Shown here: positions 38,101-45,767 of the stretch, one piece after another
Position numbering within the stretch: position 1 is the stretch's first letter
Layout: every line of letters begins with the position of its first letter
Origin: Pedosphaera sp.
Lineage (GTDB): Bacteria > Verrucomicrobiota > Verrucomicrobiia > Limisphaerales > Pedosphaeraceae
Direction of reading: 5' to 3'
NCBI GenBank assembly: GCA_028293325.1
Contig: JAQGPA010000131.1
Span: forward strand, 1-64,000
Length of the DNA stretch: 64,000 nucleotides
The notes under the pieces: model-generated
What the model was told of the DNA's origin: nothing
What the model saw: the letters and a program-made list of their open reading frames with translations, nothing else
The model's database searches: none
Made by a program: the position numbers and the translations under genes

Positions 38101-39316
38101 TGATGCCAGCTCCACCCACTGAACCAATATAAAGGAATCCACCCGAGTTCGTCACCATGGCCGAACCGCCGGTAAAAGTACCGGCTCCACCGAGTTGAAT
38201 TCCGCCCCATGCATTGATCACGCCACCAGTTTGAGTCAATACCGAAATCTGGCCGGGTCGGCCTCCCCCATCTTGGAGAGAAATCGGCTGAGCCGTCCCA
38301 CTGCCTGAACCCACGTTCAGCGTGCCACCATACATCTTCAGCCAAGATTGGTTGTTATTCCCAGTGCTGCCGGGACGAGGCAAGCCTATTCCCGGATTAC
38401 CGCTGGGCGTGCCGGTTTGATCGTTTAACGTCGCCCCGTTTTGGATGATTAAAGTCGAATTCCAGACACTGTCGCGCCCAAGTGAAATGTAATCGGCGGT
38501 CTGATTGAAAACCGTCGTCGGACCATCAAGGGTAAGCGTTCCGGTCGCATTGAGGGGCTGCGTTTGGGGGGCGGGGCGCTGCCGTCCAATGACAAAGGCG
38601 CCAGTAGAAGTGTAAGTGCCGTTCGTTATCCGCACGTCCGCGTCAACATGAGTTGTCCCTGAGCCGCTGGTGCCGGAGCCGCCGAGATAAAAAACGCTTC
38701 CGTTGGTGCTTGTAAAAAGCCACTGGCCACCACCAGTCATGGTGCCATAGACAGTCATAGTAGCTGGCGCACCAGAAGAAGTGCCGAGTTGTAAATTTTG
38801 AACGCTAGTATTCGCGACAATATTGTTGCTGAAAACAACGGTCTTACCGTCGGCAACCATTAAAAATGAATTGTCAAGTTGACCAGCAGCACCACTCCTC
38901 CCAATACGCAGCGGAGATCCCGAGAATATGTAGGAGGCATTGATGGTAACGTTGGACACGGCAATCTGCCCACCATCAAGGACAACCTGGTAAGGATTAA
39001 CAGCATCCGGACCGCCGAATATGGCGTTATTTGTAGGCGAGGTGGTGCTGATTTGAGTCCAGCTTACATTGCCGCTACCGTTGTTCCAATTAAGGTTGGT
39101 GGTGGTATCGATATTCCAACTGCCACTTCCCGGATCAATGGTGACTCCGTTATTCGTGATGCCGGCGTCCCAATTCAAATCAGCCGCCGAGGCGCTGGCA
39201 GCGCAAAAAACAAGCGCGGCCACCAGAAGGCACAGTGCTGTGGAGAACGACTGGATGATCTGCAATGGCTGCTTTAGAGATATGCCGTAACTGGCAAGTT
39301 GTTTGTTTGGTTTCAT
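35192..39316 (-). CDS. Large secreted autotransporter-type beta-strand repeat (PATR) protein
   Basis: 1374 residues with a long N-terminal signal region (about 1-45; hydrophobic ALCLLVAALVFCAASASA). Almost the whole length is right-handed beta-helix repeats of the PATR type (GGFNKTGAGVLTLTGTNNYAGTTVVSNGTL, TYSGGTTV, TFAGGMQLNAGTLNI, GGLVKTGAGLLNL), rich in Gly, Thr, Asn and Ser. No catalytic domain and no C-terminal outer-membrane barrel are seen. The last 75 residues (SGTGGAPNGTYSVLTSLTVT... GNFTFTGTVSGTNKQQFF) form a C-terminal module typical of large Verrucomicrobia proteins. Probable role: surface adhesin or substrate-binding scaffold. Single-gene unit with its own palindromic operator and a strong terminator. 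Confidence 0.85.
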   Translation of the reverse strand: MKPNKQLASYGISLKQPLQIIQSFSTALCLLVAALVFCAASASAADLNWDAGITNNGVTIDPGSGSWNIDTTTNLNWNNGSGNVSWTQISTTSPTNNAIFGGPDAVNPYQVVLDGGQIAVSNVTINASYIFSGSPLRIGRSGAAGQLDNSFLMVADGKTVVFSNNIVANTSVQNLQLGTSSGAPATMTVYGTMTGGGQWLFTSTNGSVFYLGGSGTSGSGTTHVDADVRITNGTYTSTGAFVIGRQRPAPQTQPLNATGTLTLDGPTTVFNQTADYISLGRDSVWNSTLIIQNGATLNDQTGTPSGNPGIGLPRPGSTGNNNQSWLKMYGGTLNVGSGSGTAQPISLQDGGGRPGQISVLTQTGGVINAWGGIQLGGAGTFTGGSAMVTNSGGFLYIGSVGGAGIRFGTGVPLTNNVSLSGGTVGALQSWISSVPMTLATLNGNITFQCADASTSPFNISLSGALTGPGGFNKTGAGVLTLTGTNNYAGTTVVSNGTLVVSTVNLPKSGDVILDGSGAAAGLPVVSNLVANAGQSWTMTNLTFAAGTPTLSINYGGLAPSTTVAPIQAKGNLAFTVTPTIVVDGTAIPTGTYPLIQYTGTLSGTPPTTIVFLPPGATSANIVNNTGNKSIDLHIISTVSPALTWAVGNGTWDTTTFNWKQFGVSAKYTDDGTKDVLFDDTATGTSPITVTLNTTLNNPRSVTANNATKSYIISGTGVIGGTAAVNVTGAGSLTLSNANTYSGGTTVSSPGQLNINYGGNGGANSAIGTGPLNLNTGAKFDNTSGHAIVLNTATPIPVNWIDDWTFVGSTNFDLGHGQVTLGNVSVVLTVVSNTLTVGNQITDNGQNYQLVKQGNGTLTLSNANTFAGGMQLNAGTLNINADGAVGTGRFDINGGTLDNTSGSTVALSGTQPSLMNWSGSIIFKGTTNLDLGAASVNVAATTLTLQSNTLMTEGGLDGHNGPGVTVNGTGSWTIGGSTSDNTLAMTINGGTVNFNKDSGARAVAGNTTTVNTNGTLVMLGVTGTEMGPTTTLVLGGGTVEMNGDSETIQTVTFNSGTLRNSTPTTTAALAATAGVTLVSSNCVFNVTAADSILAINGAVSGSGGLVKTGAGLLNLDTNSYLGNTVISNGTLAIIGTSPLTNSLIIDIVATNSVLDVSQAAGGTLVLSGSQTVQGNGQINGSLTAGAGTTVSPGEAGAGILSVTNNITLAGTTAMDINKVGGTNDLLSSGATLTYGGTLSVTINGTLAGGDSFKLFNATSYAGAFATLSPATPGAGLTWNTNNLAVNGTLAVSSASVPLPPHLGPITLSGGTNLTISGTGGAPNGTYSVLTSLTVTNNLTNWTVVGTSNFDGSGNFTFTGTVSGTNKQQFFIFQAP

Positions 39317-39424
39317 GAATTCTGGTTGTTTTGGGAGTTCAATTGTTTCGGGTTGGCCTGAATGGTGTTGAGGTATATTTTAATACGTCGTCGCGCGTTC
39401 TGTTCTGCGTTAAGGATTCCACAT

Positions 39425-39469
39425 ATGCTAGTTCAGGCGACACGGTGATGGTATCCCCGATTTCGGGGA
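39425..39469 (-). promoter_or_regulatory. Palindromic operator site 5 plus weak -10 box, PATR protein gene
   Basis: Palindrome TCCCCGATTTCGGGGA at 39454-39469, then 23 nt, then TAGCAT on the minus strand (39430-39425). The ATG at 39316 is about 108 nt further. Confidence 0.65.
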
Positions 39470-39516
39470 GGATTTCCAAAAGACTGTGCTTTAAAGATTT
39501 TTGATGAACCATGATT

Positions 39517-42500
39517 TTACGGTTGTAGCCGGTAAAACCTTTGGTTGTCTATCGGCGAATCGGTCACTGTCCATCGGTTGCTTGTGTAGTAAGCAACATT
39601 AGTCATTGCCCTCCATACCACCGGCGCATTCAGATTTGTGGCGTAATAAGGAGTGAACGCTCCCATGTCTGCGCGCCAGCTAAAGTCAAGGCTGGCACCA
39701 GGGTTGGCAAGATTTTGACTAATGGAAATCAACGGTGGAATCACATTGAATACGGCCTGGCTGGATAATGTGTTCACGGCAAAATTTCCCCAGGCCAGAA
39801 CCGGGTTATTCGTGTTTGCCCGGCTGAAATTCACATTGCTCCACGCATAATTGCCCACAATTTCCGAGGCCTTGCCGGCAACTCCCGCATTGGTTGAATT
39901 GAACGGCACATTGTAAAGCGACGCGGTGTTGCCCTCAAAACCGCCATTAATAAGATGCAAAACACCGCCGTCAACCTTGCTGCCGAAAGTGCTGCGATAA
40001 CCCGCGTGAACCAGCTCAAATCCCACATCACCGCCTTGAATAATGTAATCCCAAGGACGTCCACCCCACAGCGGCGCGTTGAAAAATCTCGCCGTGCCCT
40101 GGAACGTCGGCGTGCTGATCACACCCAAACCGGTCAGGTCAGGGTAGTCTGCGAGAGTTACCATCCATTCCGGATTCACTATGTCGATATGGCACGGAAC
40201 ATCAGCTTCAAAACGGAAGCATTCGACAGCCGCATCTGTCTGCGTCAGGATGCCGGTGATCCACGGGCCGCGTCCATTTTGCGACACACATCGCATGAAA
40301 GTGTGGCAAAGGTAATCAAAATCTTTCACCATGAGTTCCGTGCAATCACCCAGAACAAACCAGTCGAGATTGTGCTCGGTGAAATCCTTGATCGGCGGTT
40401 GCCACGTGGAAATGAGCTGGCTGGCCGAAAGATTATTGTCCACCCAGTAACTCAGGTTGGCCATGCACTCGACGATGGAACCGGTTGATCCATTTCCGAT
40501 CGTGAACCCATTGTGCATGGCCCAGCCGTCCACCTGATAGAAGAAGTGGTTCGTGCAGGTGTAGGTGTTCAGGTCCACATACCCATAGGCGTTGGGACAC
40601 AGCACGCCCAACGCATAGACGTTGGCACCGCGTCCCTGAATGGCGGGCGGATACGGCGTGGCGTTTGTATCCTGCAATTCGTAACTGATCGTGAGGCCTA
40701 CAATGCCCGCGTTGGCTTCGAGCGCGACGGCGGGCGAACCGTTGGTTGTGCCGATGCCGGCGTAAGGTTGTAACACTGAAACTTTTACATGGCCATCATA
40801 CAACGGCGCAGCATGGCGTGATGGATAAGATCCACGCAATTCCACTCCGCCAGGCACGTCCAGCGTGCCGGTTAGTTTGTATTTTCCCGCAGGAACATAA
40901 ACAACTCCGCCACCGTTGGCACTGGCGGCATTTAGCGCACTTTGAATTGCCACTGTATCATCGGCGATTCCGTCGCCCACCGCATTCCACGGCGCGCTCG
41001 TGACAACAAACAGACTCGTCCTGGCCGGGTGGCGCGAAGCAAGGTCTTGTTGAATGTCCGGCCAGTTCACCATCGGCAACGGACTGGTACTGGAGCGGCG
41101 ACCGTCAATGATCAAACGCCGAGAGTCCGCTGCATTGGAAATATTGCGTGCCGGATTGAAGATGCAACCTGTGAACGCGCCAATGATTGCGCCCGACGCC
41201 ATGACGCAGTGATTGCTTCCCGGCGCAACAGTCAAACTGCAATTGACCAGGTTGGCAATACCTCCGTCCAGCTTCAGCGTGCCCGTTAGGTTGCAGTTTT
41301 GAAATTGCATCACGGAAGAAGAACCACCGGTCTGCCTGATTGCGGTTCCATTGCGACCGATCAATTGACAGGTGTGAAAAAACGCAGCGGCATCCCCATT
41401 GGTGCTCCGGTCAAACGCGATGTCGCCGTCCAAAGTGAACCATGTGAATTCAAAACCGGTATTACCACCGCCAGACCCATCCAAAAATGCCGTGGCGCAG
41501 TTGCTGATCGCTCCAGAGTAGAATGACACCGCAGGTCCGCCGTTCGTGCTGGCATAGGCTTCGACGCCAACTTTGTAACCATCAATGTACGTTTCCATAC
41601 ATCCTTCACCGTCTACGCGTTCCAGCCGGACCGCCGTGCCATTGGCGCGCATCCACGTCGCATGTGGGCCGCCTGCCGCAGGGGCGCCGGGCAGCTTTGA
41701 CCCTGACCATACGTCCGGCGAAAAGTGCAAGTCTTGAATCTGGCTGATGTCGTAGTGGGCATCCACATCTATGCCGCGGTAAAGTGGCGAGCCACGCACG
41801 GTGGAAATAATGTGCTTGGCGGCGGAGAATGCCCAAATTCCCTGATACGAATTAACCAGAACAACATTCTCCACGACCGGATCGCTGCTCATGCTGATTG
41901 AATAAGGATAAGGCGTGATACTTGCGGGATTTTGATTCGGATACCAAATACTCACTCCCCGTACAGCGCTTCGATTCAAAGTCAAGAATGGCGTGCCATT
42001 GCCCTGCTCCGCGCCCGCATACACCTTAAAGATCGTTCCCACCGCGCCGTTCGTGCCAGCAGTCCAGTCAGTCCAATCACCTTGCAACGTCACGCCTGCC
42101 GGTATGGTCAAGTTATTGTAAAAGGCATAAGTGCCAGCCGGCACATAGACTATGCCACCGCCCACTCCGCCGGAGTTAGCCACCACATTCATCGCATTTT
42201 GGAACGCCGCGCTGTCATCAGTAATTCCGTCTGCCTTGGCTCCATACTCCTGCGGCGTCGTTAATGCCACAAAGGTTTCGTTGGTGTTAAAGCTGGGATT
42301 GATTACTCGTAAACCAGGTTTATAGGCCAATACCTGATGGCCAAACTTATCATCTAAAATAGTCACCCCACTCGGCACGGTGCCTGCGACAAAACCACCC
42401 GCACCACTTCGAGTGCCGGCATAGCGCAGCAACACCGCAACTCCGGTTGACGAAAGGTCAAGATTCATCACATTCACTGTGATATTACCGTTCATCGTCA

Positions 42501-44769
42501 ACGTTCCGCCATCGTCAATGGCGGGAGCAACCGAGCCGGCCAAATTTCCGAAATCAAAAGTGAGCTGTGAGCTGCCATTGCCGAACGTCAAACTGTTCAT
42601 TGCCAGTGAAGTTCCAGGCGATGTCACGCTGGTCTTAAGTGTGCCGCCATTGATGAAGTAGCCCATGGAAACATTATTCATCGTGGTCAACGCCAATGTT
42701 CCCGCATTTATGGTCGTGCCGCCGGTGTAGGTATTATTGCCGCTCAAAGTCAATGTGCCAGTGCCTGCCTTGAGCAAGCTGGCTGCACCGGCAATCGCGC
42801 CGGAACCACTGATGCTATAAGCGGACACGGAGTTGCTCACCACCACCGCCAATGGTGTAACCAGGCTATTTAGAACAATCGTCTTCAGACCATTGGCTGT
42901 GTCGTCGAATATAACTTCCGGGCCGACGCCATTCGTTTCCATGTAATACGCATTGGTCTGCCAATTGGCTGTCCCGCCAATGTCCCAGTTGCCATTCACT
43001 GTGCCATCCCAGATGAGTTGCGGCACTGAAGAGACTGTTACTTTCAGGTCAATGCTCTGGTTGGTCGTGTTGTTGACCAGCGAAGCGGAACTGCCTACTC
43101 CAAGCGGCGGGGTGAACGTGCCTAACGCAAAAGCTCCAAAGCCCGCGCCGCCCAGCGAAGCATACTTGATCAGCGGAAACTGACCGGCTGCCAACGTGGC
43201 TCCACCAAGATTGATGGTCACGGTGGCAGTGGGAGTTAGTGCCCCGTTGACATTGATGATCGGGGCCGTTGGATTTCCGAAAGAATTCAAATCCAGATTC
43301 AGCTTCGAACCGGCAGTGAGCGTCAGTGCGGATATGTTTAGTGAACTGCCGATGCTGGCCAGTTGCACATTCAGTATGGCGCCGTTGTTGGTGTAAGTTC
43401 CATCACCGCCGCTGGCAGTCGTCGTCACTAGTGTTCCAGCATTGATGGTCGTGCCGCCGGTATAAGTGTTGGCTCCGCTCAAGGCCAATATGCCACCACC
43501 AGTCTTGATCAACCCGCCAGTGCCCGAAAGAACGCCCGACAATGAAATGTCTTTGGTGAAGTTCCCCGCATCCGCCGCCTGAAAAGTGATATTTCCGTTC
43601 ACATTGGTCAAAATCATTGGCAGCGACGATGCCCAGTTGGCTATCGCCACAATTGTGCCACCGGAAAATGTGAGTGTGGTAGCCAGTGTTCCCAGCGCGT
43701 TCTTGGAGATTCCGCCCGAACCCACATAGAGTGTTCCTCCACTCATATTCAACGCGGCCGTCGCTCCTGAATTGAAAGTGCCACCACCACCAAGCTGAAC
43801 CGCACCAGTGGTAAGTGTTCCACCCAAAAGACTGACAGTTCCAGCACCACCGGAACTGGTTGCCGCATGGTTAATGAAAAGTGTGTTGTTACCGAGATTG
43901 AAGGTTCCGCCTTCCACTATCAGCGTGCCTTTGCTGTTCGAATCATACCCCACTCTCAAATTATCTCCGCTGGCCGCCGTCAGCGTGACCGTCCCTTGTT
44001 TCAAATCCCAGGTGCCAGTGCTCCCGGCCCGTCCGATAAATGAATCGCCACCGCCACTGGATGTAGCCTGCGCACTCGGACTGTTCATCGTGAAGGTGCA
44101 ACTGCCGGCGTAGCCAACCATGATCCGCGCGGTGTTCAACGTTGCCGCTTCCTGCGTCACTGCCGTTTGCTGCCAGAAAACGAAGTTTGGCCCCGCGAAC
44201 GTGCCCGCGTTCAAATCCACCGTGCCGCCACCCGCAAAAATAACATTGCCGGGCAGCGTTGCTCCCCCGGCCAAACTCAATGTTCCAGCGTTGCCGACCT
44301 GAAAAGTGGTACTGGCTGCGTTAGCTGTCAGCGCGTTTTTCAATGAAACCGTCACTCCCGCATTGACCGTAAAAGGAGCACCGGTTCCCAAAAGATTGAG
44401 CGTGCCATTGGTCAGCGTGTAGCCAGAGGTGTTGAAAACTATATTGGAAGCGTAGATGTTGCCGCCGCCCAAGTTCACCAGATAAGTGCCGGGCGTGCCA
44501 GTGCCGAAGATGGCACTATCAGAGCCGGTGGCCGTCCAGTTGCCGCTGACGTTGGCGCTGCCGTTCCACCAGTTGTTGGCCGTCAGCCAGTTTCCACTCC
44601 CATCTGCAGGATTGGGCGGGGTTATACCGTTGAAGTCCCAGGTATTTGTCGTCGCATGACTAACGGGAACAAGACAACCAAGGAAAAGAAAACAAACCGT
44701 GATAAGCCCAAACAATATCCGCGAAACAAAATACGTCAACGAATGCTTGGGCCTTGCCACGATTTTCAC
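39517..44769 (-). CDS. Giant secreted PATR-repeat protein with GH55-like tandem beta-helix domains
   Basis: 1750 residues with a signal peptide (VSRILFGLITVCFLFLGCLVPVSHA). Residues 40-840 are PATR beta-strand repeats (GGLIKTGGGILALSGANTYTGGTTINAGTL). Residues about 860-1240 are a first pectate-lyase-3 type beta-helix (TPQEYGAKADGITDDSAAFQNAM... GGIVYVPAGTYAFYNNLTIPAGVTLQGDW) and about 1255-1660 a second (APWNAVGDGIADDTVAIQSAL... GGVVYVPAGKYKLTGTLDVPGGVELRGSY). Two consecutive helices in one chain is the architecture of GH55 exo/endo-beta-1,3-glucanases. A short C-terminal sandwich (LDFSWRADMGAFTPYYATNL... RFYRLQP) closes the protein. Its start lies 40 bp after the stop of the pseudopilin gene, in one operon with it. 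GH55 assignment is by architecture; a rhamnogalacturonase-like or phage-tailspike-like function is the alternative. Confidence 0.8.
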   Translation of the reverse strand: MKIVARPKHSLTYFVSRILFGLITVCFLFLGCLVPVSHATTNTWDFNGITPPNPADGSGNWLTANNWWNGSANVSGNWTATGSDSAIFGTGTPGTYLVNLGGGNIYASNIVFNTSGYTLTNGTLNLLGTGAPFTVNAGVTVSLKNALTANAASTTFQVGNAGTLSLAGGATLPGNVIFAGGGTVDLNAGTFAGPNFVFWQQTAVTQEAATLNTARIMVGYAGSCTFTMNSPSAQATSSGGGDSFIGRAGSTGTWDLKQGTVTLTAASGDNLRVGYDSNSKGTLIVEGGTFNLGNNTLFINHAATSSGGAGTVSLLGGTLTTGAVQLGGGGTFNSGATAALNMSGGTLYVGSGGISKNALGTLATTLTFSGGTIVAIANWASSLPMILTNVNGNITFQAADAGNFTKDISLSGVLSGTGGLIKTGGGILALSGANTYTGGTTINAGTLVTTTASGGDGTYTNNGAILNVQLASIGSSLNISALTLTAGSKLNLDLNSFGNPTAPIINVNGALTPTATVTINLGGATLAAGQFPLIKYASLGGAGFGAFALGTFTPPLGVGSSASLVNNTTNQSIDLKVTVSSVPQLIWDGTVNGNWDIGGTANWQTNAYYMETNGVGPEVIFDDTANGLKTIVLNSLVTPLAVVVSNSVSAYSISGSGAIAGAASLLKAGTGTLTLSGNNTYTGGTTINAGTLALTTMNNVSMGYFINGGTLKTSVTSPGTSLAMNSLTFGNGSSQLTFDFGNLAGSVAPAIDDGGTLTMNGNITVNVMNLDLSSTGVAVLLRYAGTRSGAGGFVAGTVPSGVTILDDKFGHQVLAYKPGLRVINPSFNTNETFVALTTPQEYGAKADGITDDSAAFQNAMNVVANSGGVGGGIVYVPAGTYAFYNNLTIPAGVTLQGDWTDWTAGTNGAVGTIFKVYAGAEQGNGTPFLTLNRSAVRGVSIWYPNQNPASITPYPYSISMSSDPVVENVVLVNSYQGIWAFSAAKHIISTVRGSPLYRGIDVDAHYDISQIQDLHFSPDVWSGSKLPGAPAAGGPHATWMRANGTAVRLERVDGEGCMETYIDGYKVGVEAYASTNGGPAVSFYSGAISNCATAFLDGSGGGNTGFEFTWFTLDGDIAFDRSTNGDAAAFFHTCQLIGRNGTAIRQTGGSSSVMQFQNCNLTGTLKLDGGIANLVNCSLTVAPGSNHCVMASGAIIGAFTGCIFNPARNISNAADSRRLIIDGRRSSTSPLPMVNWPDIQQDLASRHPARTSLFVVTSAPWNAVGDGIADDTVAIQSALNAASANGGGVVYVPAGKYKLTGTLDVPGGVELRGSYPSRHAAPLYDGHVKVSVLQPYAGIGTTNGSPAVALEANAGIVGLTISYELQDTNATPYPPAIQGRGANVYALGVLCPNAYGYVDLNTYTCTNHFFYQVDGWAMHNGFTIGNGSTGSIVECMANLSYWVDNNLSASQLISTWQPPIKDFTEHNLDWFVLGDCTELMVKDFDYLCHTFMRCVSQNGRGPWITGILTQTDAAVECFRFEADVPCHIDIVNPEWMVTLADYPDLTGLGVISTPTFQGTARFFNAPLWGGRPWDYIIQGGDVGFELVHAGYRSTFGSKVDGGVLHLINGGFEGNTASLYNVPFNSTNAGVAGKASEIVGNYAWSNVNFSRANTNNPVLAWGNFAVNTLSSQAVFNVIPPLISISQNLANPGASLDFSWRADMGAFTPYYATNLNAPVVWRAMTNVAYYTSNRWTVTDSPIDNQRFYRLQP

Positions 44770-44809
44770 GGGAAGTTATGAATCATAATCAGGCCCCCGC
44801 CATAAAGAT

Positions 44810-45616
44810 TCATTTAGTTGAATCGAAATGGTTGGAATCGGCCGCAAAAAGATAATCAACTTTCTGCGCATGGCCGTCAGCGAAATTAGCGGTGCCACGC
44901 TTATTATGGCGGTATGTAATCGTATTCGCGCCCAAGTTGGAGCCAGGCAACCACCGACCATCATCGGCATAATCGTTTGGATTAACGGCATATACCGCCG
45001 GCGGAATATCCTGTGAATTTTTAGACACAGGTTCCTCCGCCAGCATTATAATGTCGGCAGCCCTGCGAATGTTGGCCAATTTTTTAGCCACAAAGGTGCC
45101 TGAATTCAAAGAATTAGCATAGGTTGAACCGCAGCCTGCTACTTCATGAGCCGCATTTTCAAAATCATTCATGGTATAACTTTGGTTGAATGGGGTCCCG
45201 CCACCAGGTTGTGCTGTTGTTGACTCCCTTGGTTTATAATTATCCATCGGGCATGAAAATAAATTCGTGCCGCCTTTTAGCAGCACCAAAATTGGACTTT
45301 TCGATAAAGGGTGTGTCGCATCTCCGTTCCACCAAATCCATTCGTCTGGCGCAGAGCTCGGATTCGCAACGCGCGAACCGGAAGACGGCATGACATCATT
45401 GCAATCACCCGCATACATTAAGATTCCCAAAGCCAGCTGTCTTTGGTTATTGAGACACTGAGTCTGGCTTGCCTTCTTCTTGGCGTTGGCCAAGGTCGGC
45501 AAGAGCAGGCCCGCAAGAATTGCTATAATGGCAATAACCACCAACAATTCAATTAATGTAAAGGCCGGTCTGCCGGATGATTTACTGATTTGTTTCATAT
45601 TAAAAGTTTTCCACAT
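44810..45616 (-). CDS. Type II secretion pseudopilin-like protein with prepilin leader and H-X9-DG type tail
   Basis: 268 residues with the prepilin motif [31 protein letters not shown] near residue 17, cut before Phe by a prepilin peptidase. [23 protein letters not shown] follows the helix and [16 protein letters not shown] lies near the end, the same family as the protein at 18610-19563. First gene of an operon with the giant GH55-like protein, 40 bp apart, which ties this pseudopilin type to the export or assembly of a very large secreted protein. The ATG is 101 bp from a copy of the palindromic operator. Confidence 0.92.
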   Translation of the reverse strand: MWKTFNMKQISKSSGRPAFTLIELLVVIAIIAILAGLLLPTLANAKKKASQTQCLNNQRQLALGILMYAGDCNDVMPSSGSRVANPSSAPDEWIWWNGDATHPLSKSPILVLLKGGTNLFSCPMDNYKPRESTTAQPGGGTPFNQSYTMNDFENAAHEVAGCGSTYANSLNSGTFVAKKLANIRRAADIIMLAEEPVSKNSQDIPPAVYAVNPNDYADDGRWLPGSNLGANTITYRHNKRGTANFADGHAQKVDYLFAADSNHFDSTK

Positions 45617-45688
45617 TCATTTACTACAGGACGCATTATTGCAGTGGCAATCATCATCTTTGACACCGTGTAGCAAGAGATTGACAAA

Positions 45689-45733
45689 AAAATATATCAA
45701 CTCAACCTGAGTCGCTATCCCCGAAAGTGGGGA
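45689..45733 (-). promoter_or_regulatory. Palindromic operator site 6 plus -10 box, pseudopilin-GH55-like operon
   Basis: Palindrome TCCCCGAAAGTGGGGA at 45718-45733, then 23 nt, then TATTTT on the minus strand (45694-45689), pointing at the pseudopilin ATG at 45616. The plus-strand side has no -10-like hexamer at this distance, though the palindrome ends only 34 bp before the forward gene at 45768 and could influence it. Confidence 0.7.
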
Positions 45734-45767
45734 GAGACCAGCACAACAAACCCTGCGATTCTGGTTA

